This document shows, piece by piece, positions 1-9,991 of a stretch of DNA of 64,000 nt. Position numbers and translations under genes: made by a program. Location of the stretch: contig CACZXH010000005.1 of assembly GCA_902785065.1 (NCBI GenBank), positions 141,108 through 205,107 of the forward strand, given 5' to 3'. Origin of the DNA: an uncultured Bacteroidia bacterium. Its GTDB lineage: Bacteria; Bacteroidota; Bacteroidia; Bacteroidales; UBA932. The notes below the pieces were generated by a model that worked only from the letters and a program-made list of their open reading frames with translations, did no database searches and was not told the origin of the DNA. Position 1 is the stretch's first letter. Each line of letters begins with the position of its first letter.

Positions 1-506
1 TACTCTTCCGCGGGCTTGGTCAGCGGACGCAGGGTGCAGTGGTTGCGGGAACGCTTGCCGATGAGGACGATCTCTTTCTTCTCCTTGTCGAAGGAGCTGA
101 TCTCGAACTCGAAGTCACCGCCCTTCGCCTGGTACTTCTTCTGGTCCGGCGTCGCATAGGCGTGGAGCACCGTGTTGTAGGTGTCGAACGACAGGACGGC
201 GCCGTCATCGGTCTTCAGGGCGTAGGAGGAAGTCTCGGAAACCGTGGGATTGGTCTCGAGGCGGGCAGTCACCTCCTGGTTGGTGAATTTGAGCGCATAG
301 GTGACGCCGGCATACTTGGACCCCGGGAAGTAATCCATCGTCCAGCCGTACTGTTCGGCGGCGAGGGTGGTGCGGATGTCTTCCAGGAAGTCGGACATGC
401 GGGCGGAGGAAGGCTTGTCGAACGCATCGGGTTCCAGCTGCTGGCAGGCAGGAAGGACCGCGAAGCTGACGGTAGCGAGGATGGAAATGAGTTTCAATTT
501 ACGCAT
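1..506 (-). CDS. DUF4302-type lipoprotein, 3' part outside window
   Basis: The reading frame is open from the ATG at 506 to the left window edge (168 codons), so the C-terminus is missing. The N-terminus is a lipoprotein signal ending in a VLPAC lipobox. It is followed by a region that fits the DUF4302 family of Bacteroidota: a predicted helix, then a YGWTMDYFPG-like segment and a YALKF strand. DUF4302 proteins are surface lipoproteins usually encoded behind SusC/SusD and a zinc metallopeptidase, which is the order here. It is the last visible gene of the operon and starts 13 nt after the metallopeptidase gene ends. Its ligand is unknown. Family call from remembered motifs; moderately sure. 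Confidence 0.72.
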   Translation of the reverse strand, partial: MRKLKLISILATVSFAVLPACQQLEPDAFDKPSSARMSDFLEDIRTTLAAEQYGWTMDYFPGSKYAGVTYALKFTNQEVTARLETNPTVSETSSYALKTDDGAVLSFDTYNTVLHAYATPDQKKYQAKGGDFEFEISSFDKEKKEIVLIGKRSRNHCTLRPLTKPAEE

Positions 507-518
507 GGTTCAGTCCTC

Positions 519-1463
519 CTACAGAATTTCTACGGTGTTGAGATCCACCTTGCCGGCGACCACGTCGCCCATGCGGCGGTTGATGATGTCCCGGAGCACA
601 TCGATGTCGATGTTCCAGGAATCCTGCATGTAGTTGCGCACGATGTCGATCTTGGACTCGATCAGGGTGGCGCCGTCCTGGGCGGACGGGTCGGTCTTGC
701 GGACCTCGGCCGTCTCCTTGGAGGCGGCAGAGATCTGATCGGCCCACCAGGCGGCGTTGTGCGTCACGTACTCGGAGAGCAACTCGGCGAAATCCTCGCG
801 GGGCTCGGACTGGGCGTAGGCAGTGATGTAGCCGCGGCCGCGCCAGTAGTCGTCCGTGTCGAAGCAGGCGTCCGCGACATAGGTGGCGGAGGTAATCTGC
901 TTGAACGAGTCGGAGAACGCCTTGGTCTGGTTCAGGATGTGCGTGAACTCGTGGTGGATGGTCTTGATATAATAGGTGTTCAGGTAGTCGTCCAGCTCGG
1001 CGCCTTCGTAGTACTGGAAGACGAGCGGGAGCTCGTTCACGCCGGCGAGCATGATCTTCTTGCCGGCCTCGGCGGTACCGAGGACGATGCTGCCGTTGTT
1101 GCGGTATTCCCAGGTGCCGATCAGGAAGAACATCTTGGGGAAGTAGGAACGGGTGAAGGTCACGCCGGCGATCTCGTCATACGTGTCGATGCACAGGTAC
1201 TTGACCAGGTGCGCATAGATGACGGACGAATTGACATCGGCCGGGACCGTGTAATAACCCATATCGGACTCGTTCAGCGCGTAGCGGTATTTGAACTCGA
1301 TGTTGTAGGGCTTCAGGAAGTTCACCTCCAGCCACCGGTCAAAATCGTTCATTTCCACCGTGGAATCCTTGATCACGCTCTCCGGCTCGATCACGTCACG
1401 CTGACAGGACGAGGCGGCGAGGGCGGCCAGGACGATGGTGATGCTGTATATCAATTTCTTCAT
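519..1463 (-). CDS. Putative zinc-binding metallopeptidase lipoprotein
   Basis: A lipoprotein signal (hydrophobic stretch, then ASSC) precedes a domain with an HEFTH zinc motif near residue 171 and a downstream REDFAELLSEYV segment whose Glu is a plausible third ligand. This fits the Bacteroidota SusD-linked putative zinc-binding metallopeptidase family (Peptidase_Mx1-like). It is probably anchored on the outer membrane, processing peptides or proteins for the adjacent SusCD complex. The ATG at 1463 (MKKLIYS) is preceded by GGAAAG and gives a normal lipoprotein signal; an in-frame ATG at 1475 adds four residues. It lies about 20 nt behind susD. The substrate is inferred, not visible. Confidence 0.8.
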   Translation of the reverse strand: MKKLIYSITIVLAALAASSCQRDVIEPESVIKDSTVEMNDFDRWLEVNFLKPYNIEFKYRYALNESDMGYYTVPADVNSSVIYAHLVKYLCIDTYDEIAGVTFTRSYFPKMFFLIGTWEYRNNGSIVLGTAEAGKKIMLAGVNELPLVFQYYEGAELDDYLNTYYIKTIHHEFTHILNQTKAFSDSFKQITSATYVADACFDTDDYWRGRGYITAYAQSEPREDFAELLSEYVTHNAAWWADQISAASKETAEVRKTDPSAQDGATLIESKIDIVRNYMQDSWNIDIDVLRDIINRRMGDVVAGKVDLNTVEIL

Positions 1464-1481
1464 AACTTTCCGCATTAAAGA

Positions 1482-3149
1482 TTAACGGGGATTCGGCGCG
1501 ATACCGGCGGTCTGGGTGTCCGGCGGGATCTGCATGGCGCGACGGGGGTCGTCGACCTTCAGCACATCCACGTCACCTTTGAGGATCTTGAAACCGGCGT
1601 CGTACTGGCCGGCAGCCGGATCCGGCTCGAGGGTACGGCGGGTGATTTCGATGCCGTACCGCTTGACATCCAGCCAGCGGAGACCCTGGGCCGCATTCTC
1701 GATGCGCTTGAACCCGAGCACGCACTGGAGCATGCTTTCGCGGAGCTCGCCTTCACCGCCGATGGAGAACGCCGGGTGGAGGTGCTTCTTGATGGTCGGA
1801 ACCTCGGGCGTCCAGTATTCGACGTTCTTGTAGAACTCGTGGATGAACTCGGGCGTCAGGGTCTCGGAGAAGTACTGCGTCTTGACGAGGTTGTGCGTCC
1901 AGGTGTCCAGGTCGGCGGCCGCTTCGTCATACCGGCCGAGCATGATGTAGGCTTCGGCGCGGCTGAGGAGGGTCTCGTCGGTGGTAAAGGCCGGATACAC
2001 CGCATGGGGGTAACCGATACGGGCCACGGGATCGGTGTACTCGAACAGGTACGGGATCTTCCAGAAGGCCATCTGGTCGAAGTTGGAACCGCTGTACCAT
2101 TCCGGCGATTCCCAGTACCAGGAAGACACGTTCCGCCAGCCGGTCTCGGTGTTGCCCCAGATGTTCTGCGCATAGTGGATCTCGGTGAAATTCAGGAAGG
2201 AATTGTGGGAGTACTTCGTGTAGCCGGGATAGCCCATGTAATAGCCGAAGGCGGTGTAAGCGGTGAGCAGCATCAGGTTCGCGTCATAGGAGGACTTGAT
2301 GAAGTCGTTGGACTTCACCTCGCGGTCCCTCTCCAGGCCGTTGCGGTACTTCCAGTTGCGGAGCACCTGCGCGGGCTGGGAACCCAGGCACTTGGTCGCA
2401 TATTCGGCCGCCAGGTCCCATTTCTCATAGAAGAGGTAGAACCGGCAGGCGAACGCGTAGGCCGCCTTGACGTTGAAGTGGTACTTGGGCACCTGATAGT
2501 AGCTGTCGCTGACATAGCGGAGGGCGATCTGGAGGTCCTGGTCGATCTTCTCGTAGACTTCCGCGACCGTTCCGCGGTCATACTTGGGGTTCAGCTCCAC
2601 GGGAACACGGTCGACGTAGGGGACGCCGAGGTCCTTGTCGCTGGTGTTGACGTTGTAGTTCAGGCTGAAGAAGTTGACCAGCATGAAGTGGTTGTAGGCG
2701 CGGCAAAGCAGTGCCTCGGCCATTTCCGCGGTCAGTCCCGCCTTCTCGATGGCGGAGACGGAAAGCTCGCCTTCGCAACCGGCCAGCTTCTCGATCGCCT
2801 CGAGGGCCTGGTTGGCGTGGTTGATCGCCTCATAGCCGCCTTCCCAGAAATATTTCGGACTGTCGTTTTCGACTTCTGTGACGTCGGCCCAGGTGTAGCA
2901 CTGGTCCACGTACCGATCCGTGCCGGGGTTGTCGTCACCCATGTTGTCCACGTTGTCCGACATGTACTCGCTGAAGAACAGGTAGGTTCCGGTGGAGTAG
3001 GCGGAGGTCAGCAGCGCGCGGATTTTCTCCACGGAGTTGATCTCGGCCCGGTTGTCGGGCATCTTGTCCAGGAACTTGTCGCAGGCCGTCAGGCCGACGA
3101 GAGCGATGACGGCGATGGTAGATTTGAGTAAGTTGTTCATTTTCAACAT
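1482..3149 (-). CDS. SusD/RagB family nutrient-binding outer-membrane lipoprotein
   Basis: This 555-aa lipoprotein has its lipobox LTAC with the acylated Cys near residue 23. A helical TPR-like body typical of SusD follows, for example the NHANQALEAI and AEALLCRAYNHFML segments and the C-terminal RWLDVKRYGIEITRR region. SusD proteins lie on top of the SusC barrel and capture the substrate. The start at 3149 is favoured because GGAGG lies 7 nt upstream; two in-frame ATGs further upstream (3155 and 3164) overlap that Shine-Dalgarno sequence. The gene starts about 18 nt after the end of susC, so the two are co-transcribed. The substrate cannot be read from sequence; the neighbouring peptidase hints at protein or peptide. 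Confidence 0.93.
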   Translation of the reverse strand: MLKMNNLLKSTIAVIALVGLTACDKFLDKMPDNRAEINSVEKIRALLTSAYSTGTYLFFSEYMSDNVDNMGDDNPGTDRYVDQCYTWADVTEVENDSPKYFWEGGYEAINHANQALEAIEKLAGCEGELSVSAIEKAGLTAEMAEALLCRAYNHFMLVNFFSLNYNVNTSDKDLGVPYVDRVPVELNPKYDRGTVAEVYEKIDQDLQIALRYVSDSYYQVPKYHFNVKAAYAFACRFYLFYEKWDLAAEYATKCLGSQPAQVLRNWKYRNGLERDREVKSNDFIKSSYDANLMLLTAYTAFGYYMGYPGYTKYSHNSFLNFTEIHYAQNIWGNTETGWRNVSSWYWESPEWYSGSNFDQMAFWKIPYLFEYTDPVARIGYPHAVYPAFTTDETLLSRAEAYIMLGRYDEAAADLDTWTHNLVKTQYFSETLTPEFIHEFYKNVEYWTPEVPTIKKHLHPAFSIGGEGELRESMLQCVLGFKRIENAAQGLRWLDVKRYGIEITRRTLEPDPAAGQYDAGFKILKGDVDVLKVDDPRRAMQIPPDTQTAGIAPNPR

Positions 3150-3167
3150 AGTCATTCCTCCCATTCA

Positions 3168-6100
3168 TTAAAGGCCGATCCGGAGGGTGAAGGTGAACTG
3201 CTTCGCGAGCGGAACAGCCACACCGCCGGTGTTGTAGAATTCAGGATCCTGGCCGTTCAGCTTCTTGTCGGCATACAGGAGGAAGAGGTTGGTCGCCTGG
3301 ACCTTGAGACCGAGGTTGCCGAGCTTCATCTTCTCGACGATCCGTTTCGGGAAATCATAGGAGAGGGAAAGCTCCTTGAGCCGGACGAAGTCGCCGCGGG
3401 CGATGCGGGCGTCGGAATAGTTGTAGGCGTTGTACGCGTAGCTCAGGTACGAGCCGGCGTTGGAATAGATGCGGTTCTGCCAGTAGCTGGCAATGACCGG
3501 AATGTTGGTCTTCTCCTCGTCACCGGGGATGGTCCAGCGGTTCTTGAATTCGCGCGGCATCGAGTTGAGGTCGTCGTACGAACTGCGGAACACGGGATCC
3601 AGACGGATCACGTTGCCGAAGGAATAGGTGATGTAGGCGTTGAGCCGGAAGCCCTTCCAGGAGAAGATGTTGCCCAGGGAACCGACGTCGGTGGGATCCA
3701 CGCTGCCGGAATAGAGCAGGTTCTCCTTCAGGAGGTCCTTGTCACGCTCCTGGAAGTACACGCCGGCCACGGTGGGTTCGCCCGCTTCGCTGATGAAAGT
3801 GGGGAGACCTTCCGAGTTCAGGCCGGTGAACTGGTAGGAGAACAGGCTCCGGACGGGATAGCCCTCGAAGGCGAAACCGGTGCCGGAGATCAGGTCGAAC
3901 GCGCGGACCTGGCTTTCCAGCTGGGTAACCTGGTTCTTCGTGTGGGAATAGATGAAGTTGGTCGTCCAGGAGAAATCCTTGGTCTGGATGTTCTTGGTCG
4001 TCAGGGAGATCTCGAAACCGTTGGAGGCCATCGAAGCGACATTGCCCAGGCGGACGCCGTACACGGTCGTGACGGGGCCGATCAGGTCGTAGTTGTTACG
4101 CTTGTACCAGTCGAAGGTGAGGTTGATCCGGTTGTCGAAGAAACCGGCCTCGAAACCGAGGTTCAGCTCGTGCTTCTTCTCGTAGGTGAGGGACTGGTTG
4201 GCCATGTCGGAGATGTACAGGGAAGACTCCTTGTCATCGGCGAACGGACGCCAGGGGTTCGTGGAACCGATGACCACTTCGGCGTTCGTGACGCTCGGGC
4301 GGTCGCCGGTCAGGGAATAGGAACCCTTGAGGCTCAGGTGGGTGATCGTCGGGTACAGGGACTTCATCCAGTTCTCCTCGTGCATGTTCCAGGCGGCGGA
4401 GACGTTCCACGTCGGCAGCCAGCGGGCGGTGCGGGCCTTGCCCAGACCGTTCGTACCCTCGTAGCGGTAGGTGCCGTTGAGGGTGTAGCGGCCCTTGTAG
4501 GAATAGGTGCCGTTCGCGAAGAAAGCGACGCTGCGGCTGCTGGTGTTGGAGATCGTGAAGTACTGGGTGTTCTCCTCGGAACCCTGCTTGAACACGTGCC
4601 AGTCGTAGTTGGCGATCTCGCCGAAATCGTACTGCATGCCCCAGCCGCGGAACCAGATGCTGTGACGGTCGATGTTGTTGACCTCGGCGCCGCCGAACAG
4701 GTTCACGATGTGGTCATTGAAGAACGTGTTGTTGTAGGTGGCCGTGGTACGGATGTCCCAGCTGTCCATGCTGTTGTCCGAACGCTCGTAGATACCGCCC
4801 ACGGGGAGGACCGTCACCGGGAGGGCGTACGGGTTCTCCGGGTCCGTGTACAGGAACGGGTTGACGTCACGGATGGAGGCGGTGGACATCTCGCGGTAGG
4901 CGAGGGCCTGGTTGGCTGCATCCTTGATGTAGTGCTCCTGGGAGGTGGTGGTGGCCTTGTAGGCGGCCAGGGCGCTCAGGTCCAGGTGCGCGAACGGCTT
5001 GTACTTCAGTTCGCCCTGCACGCGGAGGTCATGGACCTTCAGGTCGATGTAGTTGTTGTCGAGCTCGTGCAGGATGTTGAACTTCGCATAGTTGCGGGTG
5101 TAGAACTCATCCGGGTCCAAAGCGCGGGAAGTGTTCAGCGCGTAGGAGTACGGGTTGATGTCGAAGTCACGTTTCACCTCGCCGGAGACCACGTCCATTT
5201 CACTGTTGATGGTACCGGGCGCACGCTGGTTGCGGTAGGAGGCGTTGCTGATGAGGTTCGCCGTCAGCTTGTCGGAGAGCTTGTAGGTGACGTTCAGGTT
5301 GCCGGTGTAACGGCTGACCGAACTCTGCTTGGTCCAACCCGGATCGCCGAGGGCGGACAGGGAGGCGTAGTAGGTACCCTTGCCGGAACCGCCGGAAACG
5401 CTCACCGAGTGGTTGTGCTGGATCGTGTGGTTGAACAGGATGTCGAACCAGTCCGTGTTGCGGAACTCGGCGGCGCGGAGGTAGGCGTTTCTCGCCGCCT
5501 CGGTGTTCGCGAGGCCGAAGGAGCCGCTGGATTCGTCATACTGGGTGATCAGCTGGTACATCTTGCCGTAGATACCGCTGTTGCTGGCGTTGGCCGTCTC
5601 GGCGTAGTTCAGGTAACCCTTCTGCTGGAGCTCCTGGTAGATTTCCATCTGGTCCTGGGAGTTCATGATGTTGAAGGTGTTGTAGCTGGGCTTGAGCCGA
5701 TAGGTGTATTCGCCGGTGTAGCTGATCTTGCTGGATCCGGAGGTACCCTTCTTGGTCGTGATGACGATAACGCCCGCCATGGCGCGCGCACCGTAAATGG
5801 AAGTGGCGGAACCGTCCTTGAGGATGTCGAAGCTCTCGATATCGTCGGAGTTCAGGCCGGCGATGGCCGAGGAGATCAGGGTGTTGGCGTCACCGGACGA
5901 CAAGTCGTCCGCGCTCACGTCCACGACATCTTCCATGATCACGCCGTCCACGACCCACAGGGGCTTGGAGGAACCGTAGATGGAGGTGGCGCCGCGGACG
6001 CGGATCTTCGGGGCGGTACCGAACGTACCGGAGACGTTCTGCACGGACACGCCGGCCGCACGTCCCTCGAGGGAGCGGGAGATATCCGCCATACCGCTGA

Positions 6101-6497
6101 TGTTCGCTTCCTTGGCATCCACCTTCACGGCGGAACCGGTGTTCATGCGGCGGTCCACCGTGTACATACCGTTCACGACCGCACCTTCCAGGATTTCGGC
6201 ATCGTCCTCGAGGACGATCTTCATGTTGGGTGTGATCGCGACACGGGCATCTTTCGCGCCCATGAAGGACGCGACGACGTACTGGGCGCTTTCGGGAACG
6301 TTCTTGATCTCGAAGTTACCGTCCAGGTCCGTGATGCCGCCGAGTTTCGTGCCCTCAACGGACACGTAGCAGCCCGGGACCGGGGCCCCGTCCGCGGCGG
6401 CGGTCACATTGCCCCGGACCGTACGGTTCTGGGCCAGTGCGACCAACGCCGTGAACGCAAGCGCCAGTAGCGTGAGAATATATCTCAATTTATTCAT
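3168..6497 (-). CDS. SusC/RagA family TonB-linked outer-membrane transporter
   Basis: This 1,109-aa protein has a Sec signal peptide (about 1-22, ending ALAQ). A carboxypeptidase-regulatory-like beta-sandwich follows (about 26-95), then a TonB plug carrying the SusC hallmarks RVRGATSIYG, PLWVVDGV and IYGARAMAGVIVITTKKG. The long 22-strand-type barrel ends in FTFTLRIGL. It imports a ligand across the outer membrane using TonB energy with the SusD downstream. No N-terminal secretin/STN or sigma-regulator extension is visible, so regulation is probably not by an ECF/anti-sigma pair in this window. It lies 30 nt behind the DUF4988 lipoprotein gene and probably shares its promoter. Confidence 0.95.
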   Translation of the reverse strand: MNKLRYILTLLALAFTALVALAQNRTVRGNVTAAADGAPVPGCYVSVEGTKLGGITDLDGNFEIKNVPESAQYVVASFMGAKDARVAITPNMKIVLEDDAEILEGAVVNGMYTVDRRMNTGSAVKVDAKEANISGMADISRSLEGRAAGVSVQNVSGTFGTAPKIRVRGATSIYGSSKPLWVVDGVIMEDVVDVSADDLSSGDANTLISSAIAGLNSDDIESFDILKDGSATSIYGARAMAGVIVITTKKGTSGSSKISYTGEYTYRLKPSYNTFNIMNSQDQMEIYQELQQKGYLNYAETANASNSGIYGKMYQLITQYDESSGSFGLANTEAARNAYLRAAEFRNTDWFDILFNHTIQHNHSVSVSGGSGKGTYYASLSALGDPGWTKQSSVSRYTGNLNVTYKLSDKLTANLISNASYRNQRAPGTINSEMDVVSGEVKRDFDINPYSYALNTSRALDPDEFYTRNYAKFNILHELDNNYIDLKVHDLRVQGELKYKPFAHLDLSALAAYKATTTSQEHYIKDAANQALAYREMSTASIRDVNPFLYTDPENPYALPVTVLPVGGIYERSDNSMDSWDIRTTATYNNTFFNDHIVNLFGGAEVNNIDRHSIWFRGWGMQYDFGEIANYDWHVFKQGSEENTQYFTISNTSSRSVAFFANGTYSYKGRYTLNGTYRYEGTNGLGKARTARWLPTWNVSAAWNMHEENWMKSLYPTITHLSLKGSYSLTGDRPSVTNAEVVIGSTNPWRPFADDKESSLYISDMANQSLTYEKKHELNLGFEAGFFDNRINLTFDWYKRNNYDLIGPVTTVYGVRLGNVASMASNGFEISLTTKNIQTKDFSWTTNFIYSHTKNQVTQLESQVRAFDLISGTGFAFEGYPVRSLFSYQFTGLNSEGLPTFISEAGEPTVAGVYFQERDKDLLKENLLYSGSVDPTDVGSLGNIFSWKGFRLNAYITYSFGNVIRLDPVFRSSYDDLNSMPREFKNRWTIPGDEEKTNIPVIASYWQNRIYSNAGSYLSYAYNAYNYSDARIARGDFVRLKELSLSYDFPKRIVEKMKLGNLGLKVQATNLFLLYADKKLNGQDPEFYNTGGVAVPLAKQFTFTLRIGL

Positions 6498-6527
6498 AAA
6501 CTATTCGATAGGGTATAAGCGATCGGC

Positions 6528-9500
6528 TTAGAACTTGACGGCTTTCTCGAAGGGGTTTCCGCTCTTGCGGGCGGACTTGGGATCATTCTGCTTGGCAGCC
6601 GGCTTGGCGGCCTTGGTGGCCGGAAGGATCTGCAGGCTGTTGAGCGCTTTCACGGGACCGGCATACAGGGCACCGGTGCCCTTGACGCTGCTGGTGGCGG
6701 CGCCCGGGTTCGGATTCACGGAAGAAGAGGCGGCCTTGGCCATCGTCGTCGGCATCATGATCACCTTGGGATCATTGCTGACATTGTACAATTTGCCGGT
6801 GGTCGTGTCTTCAGCGATGATGAGCAGCTGAACGATGTTCTCATGGTAGGTCGTACCTCCATAGACAGCGTCAAATACCGCACCCGTCAGGCTGGCACTG
6901 GTACCTGCTTCGTTCAAGGTAGCCGTCGCGAGCAATCCGTCGTTGTTCGGGTCGCCATCCACGAGGTAGCCCTCGCCGTCGTCGTCCTTGCCGTACAGGT
7001 AGATCACATACGGATCCTGCTGGCCGACTGTCTGGAAGAAGAATTCCATCTTGCCATCCTTGAAACGAGTTTCGAAGTCGTAGCCATCCAAGTTCGAGAC
7101 GGTGTAGGTCTTGTTCAGGATACTCTGGCTGACCGTCAGCGTGAGATCACCCACCGTCCAGGAACCCAGCCACTTGGTGTAGTTGGGATCCGCTTCCTGC
7201 GAATTCTTGGAGAGCGTTCCGGGCATCTTGGTGGATTTATTGTAGCTGAGAGACAAGTCTTCTCCCGGGACATAGCCAATGTAGGCCAATCCCTCCAGCG
7301 GGCCATAGCTATCGTTGCTGGGAACGACTTCCACAGTACCGTCCTTGCAGAGATAGGCGGTCAGGATGAGCGGGTCAAGCATATACTCGGCATTGTCATT
7401 TGCTTTGCCGGCCGAGTTGTACCAGACGGCGGTCAGGTGGTCGACGATGTGGTAACCGGAATAGTCGAACTCGCCCAGCGCCTGGCAGGAGAGGGTGAAC
7501 GTGCCGTTCTCGGCATCGTACACGGCCTCCGGGTACACACCGCCCATCGGCTCAGTCTTGCTGATGCCTTCGATGGTGTAGGTGCTGCCATTCACTTTCT
7601 CCTTAATGGTCCAAACCTCGGAGCCGCTGGCGCCGGTGTAGGTCCATTCACCCAGGAAGTCTTCGTAGGCGGCCTTGGTATACGGGCTTTCTTTCTCGAA
7701 GGCGGTTACGGCATACTTGCCGCTGAGGCGGCCTTCTGAATCCAGGCCCACGGCGAGGATGTAGAACTTACCGTAGCCGAAGTCCTTGTAGGACTCTTCC
7801 GCGGATTCGGTGTGCGCGAACGCGTCGAAGATGAAATCATACGGATAGCCGCGGACATAAGAATAGTAGAACAAATCGTAGAGGAAATCGTCGGACGTCT
7901 TGTATGCGGCTCCTGCGACGAATTCTTCCAGGCTGGGATACTCGGCGGCAACTTCCTCCTTGACGACGGTAAGCATGTAGTAACTGCCGTCGGTCGGGTT
8001 TGCCACCTCGTTGCCGATAAGCTCGGGATAGCCGGGCTCGGTGGAAGTCATGCCGCCATAGTACGGCTTCCAGCCGGTTTCCTCGGCGAACACGATCTCG
8101 CGGATGTCGGTCAGGACCGTGACGATGTCTTCCTTCTCGCCATACGCGTAGTCGACGGCCTTGACCCAGCCGCTCATCGCAACGAACTTGCCCACCAGGG
8201 CGCTCAGATCCTGCGTCGGATTCTCAATCACGAACTGCTGGGGCTCCTCAAGACCGGTCACGTAGTACACGCCTTCATTCTCGGACACATAGCCGTTGTT
8301 GGCCGTGTAGAAGTAGGTGAAGCCATTGGAGCCGATTCCATAATAATAGTAGTAGTCGGTCTTGTTTACCTCGGCCGGCGTGGCCTCAGTGTTCACCTTC
8401 ACCTCAGTGGGTTCGACATAGCCGAGACCCAGGTTATCGGTCTTCTTGGTACCGGTGATGTCGATCACGGTGCCCGGGGTGCCGGTATAGCCGGCGACAT
8501 AGGAGAAGGCTTCGCCATCGGTGATGATGGTGCTGGCCTTGGACGCGGCGACAACCGTCACGGCGTTGACCAGGACCGGCTTGTCGTCCGGGAGGGCGAC
8601 GACAGAGGCGAGGTCGGTAGCGGCCTCGGGATGGGCATACTGGAGGACTTCGATTTCCTTGGCGGTGTTACCGCCCTCGTCGAGCACCTCGAGGGTGGCG
8701 GTGCGGTAGGAGCCGGTCTCGTTCTTGGCGACAGTGATCGTCAGGAAGTCTTCGTGGACGCGGGTGGCGGGAGCGACGGTGATCCATTCCCGGGCCGCCT
8801 GGGGGATATAGACCTCATAGGCCATGTTGGTACGGACGGTGAGGGCAAGCTCGCCGCCTTCCCATTCGATGTCGTGGGTCTCGATAATGGCTTCGAGGAC
8901 GCCGCCCTCGAACTTGAGGGTGCGGATGTCAGCCTTGCCCTTGTGGTTGGCTGCATAGACGGTGACCTTGGCGGACTCGCTCTCGGTAGCGGTGACCTTC
9001 AGGACGCCGGAAGCGTTGTCGGCGGGAACGACCTCGGCCGTCCAGTCACCGACGATGCCGATCACGTCGACATCAATCTCATCGGAAGCGTTGACACCGG
9101 CGATGGTGTAGGGGAAGGAAGCGGTCTGGCCGGCCTTGACGCCATTATTCTCGATGGTCGTGAAGGTGAGGGTAAAGGCCTTCTCCTTGGGGATCTGGAC
9201 CTCGGTCGCGCCGACTACGAGGACGATGTAGTCATCGGTCTCCTTGTCCGGGTCGATGTAGGCGGAGTAGTCGGTGTCGCTGGTGAGGCCGAGGGTTTTC
9301 CAGGTCTCGCCATTGTCATAGGATACCACCCAGTGACCGTCGAGGATGCCGAACTGCGGGGTGATGCCGTCCACGCCGTCCACGCCGTCCACACCGTCTT
9401 TGCCATTGTTGCCGGTGACGGGGATGGGCTTGCCGGCGTTGTCCTTCAGGATCGCGCCGTTCACGGTCCAGACATACACTCCGTCCACGAGGGTGATGCC

Positions 9501-9896
9501 GATGACGGGCGTCTGGCCGTCGACACCGTCCTTACCGTCCTTACCATTGGTTCCATTGATACCATCGATACCGTCGACACCGTCGCGGCCGTTCTGGCCG
9601 TCCTTGCCGTTCCGGAGGGTGGCGGTGGTCCCGTCGGAGAAGGAAATCACGTAACCGCTCTCGGTTTCCACCACGGCGGTGACGGTAATGTTGTCTTGAA
9701 TGGCGCGGACCAGAGCCTGGAGACCAGGAATGTCCTTCTCATTGAGCTGCTTGACAGCCTCTTCGAGAACGCTGACGCGATTCTCGATGCCATCCAGGCG
9801 CGAACTGACCTTGTCGAGCTCGCTCTGTTTGGCGCATCCGATCACGGCAAGCGCAGTGAGCGCAACCGCGATGATCGACTTAACAGATTTTCTCAT
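6528..9896 (-). CDS. DUF4988/PL29-N-like lipoprotein with collagen-like repeats and BACON-like domain
   Basis: This 1,122-aa surface lipoprotein has a lipobox ending at Cys21 (AVIGC). Residues 25-55 form a predicted coiled coil of heptads. Two collagen-like Gly-X-Y tracts rich in KDG/VDG follow, at about 97-128 and about 165-180. Then come the short strand-rich segments known as DUF4988 (N-terminal domain of PL29 lyases), a BACON-like Ig region around 330-420, and a long C-terminus without recognised catalytic motifs. No lyase active site is visible, so a structural or binding role is more likely. It is the first gene behind the promoter at 9962-9969 and leads the SusCD operon. Confidence 0.75.
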   Translation of the reverse strand: MRKSVKSIIAVALTALAVIGCAKQSELDKVSSRLDGIENRVSVLEEAVKQLNEKDIPGLQALVRAIQDNITVTAVVETESGYVISFSDGTTATLRNGKDGQNGRDGVDGIDGINGTNGKDGKDGVDGQTPVIGITLVDGVYVWTVNGAILKDNAGKPIPVTGNNGKDGVDGVDGVDGITPQFGILDGHWVVSYDNGETWKTLGLTSDTDYSAYIDPDKETDDYIVLVVGATEVQIPKEKAFTLTFTTIENNGVKAGQTASFPYTIAGVNASDEIDVDVIGIVGDWTAEVVPADNASGVLKVTATESESAKVTVYAANHKGKADIRTLKFEGGVLEAIIETHDIEWEGGELALTVRTNMAYEVYIPQAAREWITVAPATRVHEDFLTITVAKNETGSYRTATLEVLDEGGNTAKEIEVLQYAHPEAATDLASVVALPDDKPVLVNAVTVVAASKASTIITDGEAFSYVAGYTGTPGTVIDITGTKKTDNLGLGYVEPTEVKVNTEATPAEVNKTDYYYYYGIGSNGFTYFYTANNGYVSENEGVYYVTGLEEPQQFVIENPTQDLSALVGKFVAMSGWVKAVDYAYGEKEDIVTVLTDIREIVFAEETGWKPYYGGMTSTEPGYPELIGNEVANPTDGSYYMLTVVKEEVAAEYPSLEEFVAGAAYKTSDDFLYDLFYYSYVRGYPYDFIFDAFAHTESAEESYKDFGYGKFYILAVGLDSEGRLSGKYAVTAFEKESPYTKAAYEDFLGEWTYTGASGSEVWTIKEKVNGSTYTIEGISKTEPMGGVYPEAVYDAENGTFTLSCQALGEFDYSGYHIVDHLTAVWYNSAGKANDNAEYMLDPLILTAYLCKDGTVEVVPSNDSYGPLEGLAYIGYVPGEDLSLSYNKSTKMPGTLSKNSQEADPNYTKWLGSWTVGDLTLTVSQSILNKTYTVSNLDGYDFETRFKDGKMEFFFQTVGQQDPYVIYLYGKDDDGEGYLVDGDPNNDGLLATATLNEAGTSASLTGAVFDAVYGGTTYHENIVQLLIIAEDTTTGKLYNVSNDPKVIMMPTTMAKAASSSVNPNPGAATSSVKGTGALYAGPVKALNSLQILPATKAAKPAAKQNDPKSARKSGNPFEKAVKF

Positions 9897-9961
9897 AAGA
9901 TGATAGATTAATAAAAACTATAGTTGAAATATTGTCGTTCACATTTGGGTGCAATAGGTGG

Positions 9962-9969
9962 CAAAGTTA
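9962..9969 (-). promoter_or_regulatory. Promoter -7 box of the DUF4988-susCD operon
   Basis: TAACTTTG on the minus strand matches the Bacteroidetes -7 consensus TAnnTTTG and lies 65 nt upstream of the lipoprotein start at 9896. The -33 region is T-rich and lacks a clear TTTG. The expected transcript has a leader of about 60 nt. It sits between the mnmA terminator and the operon. Confidence 0.6.
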
Positions 9970-9991
9970 GAAAAAATTTTCAAAAACCGTT

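Noticed and set aside
3942-6470. 842-codon open frame opposite susC, and similar long antisense frames (32043-35045, 38831-42334)
   Set aside because: High GC and biased third positions keep the opposite strand open; the sense strand encodes clear family proteins and these frames have repetitive, low-complexity composition.
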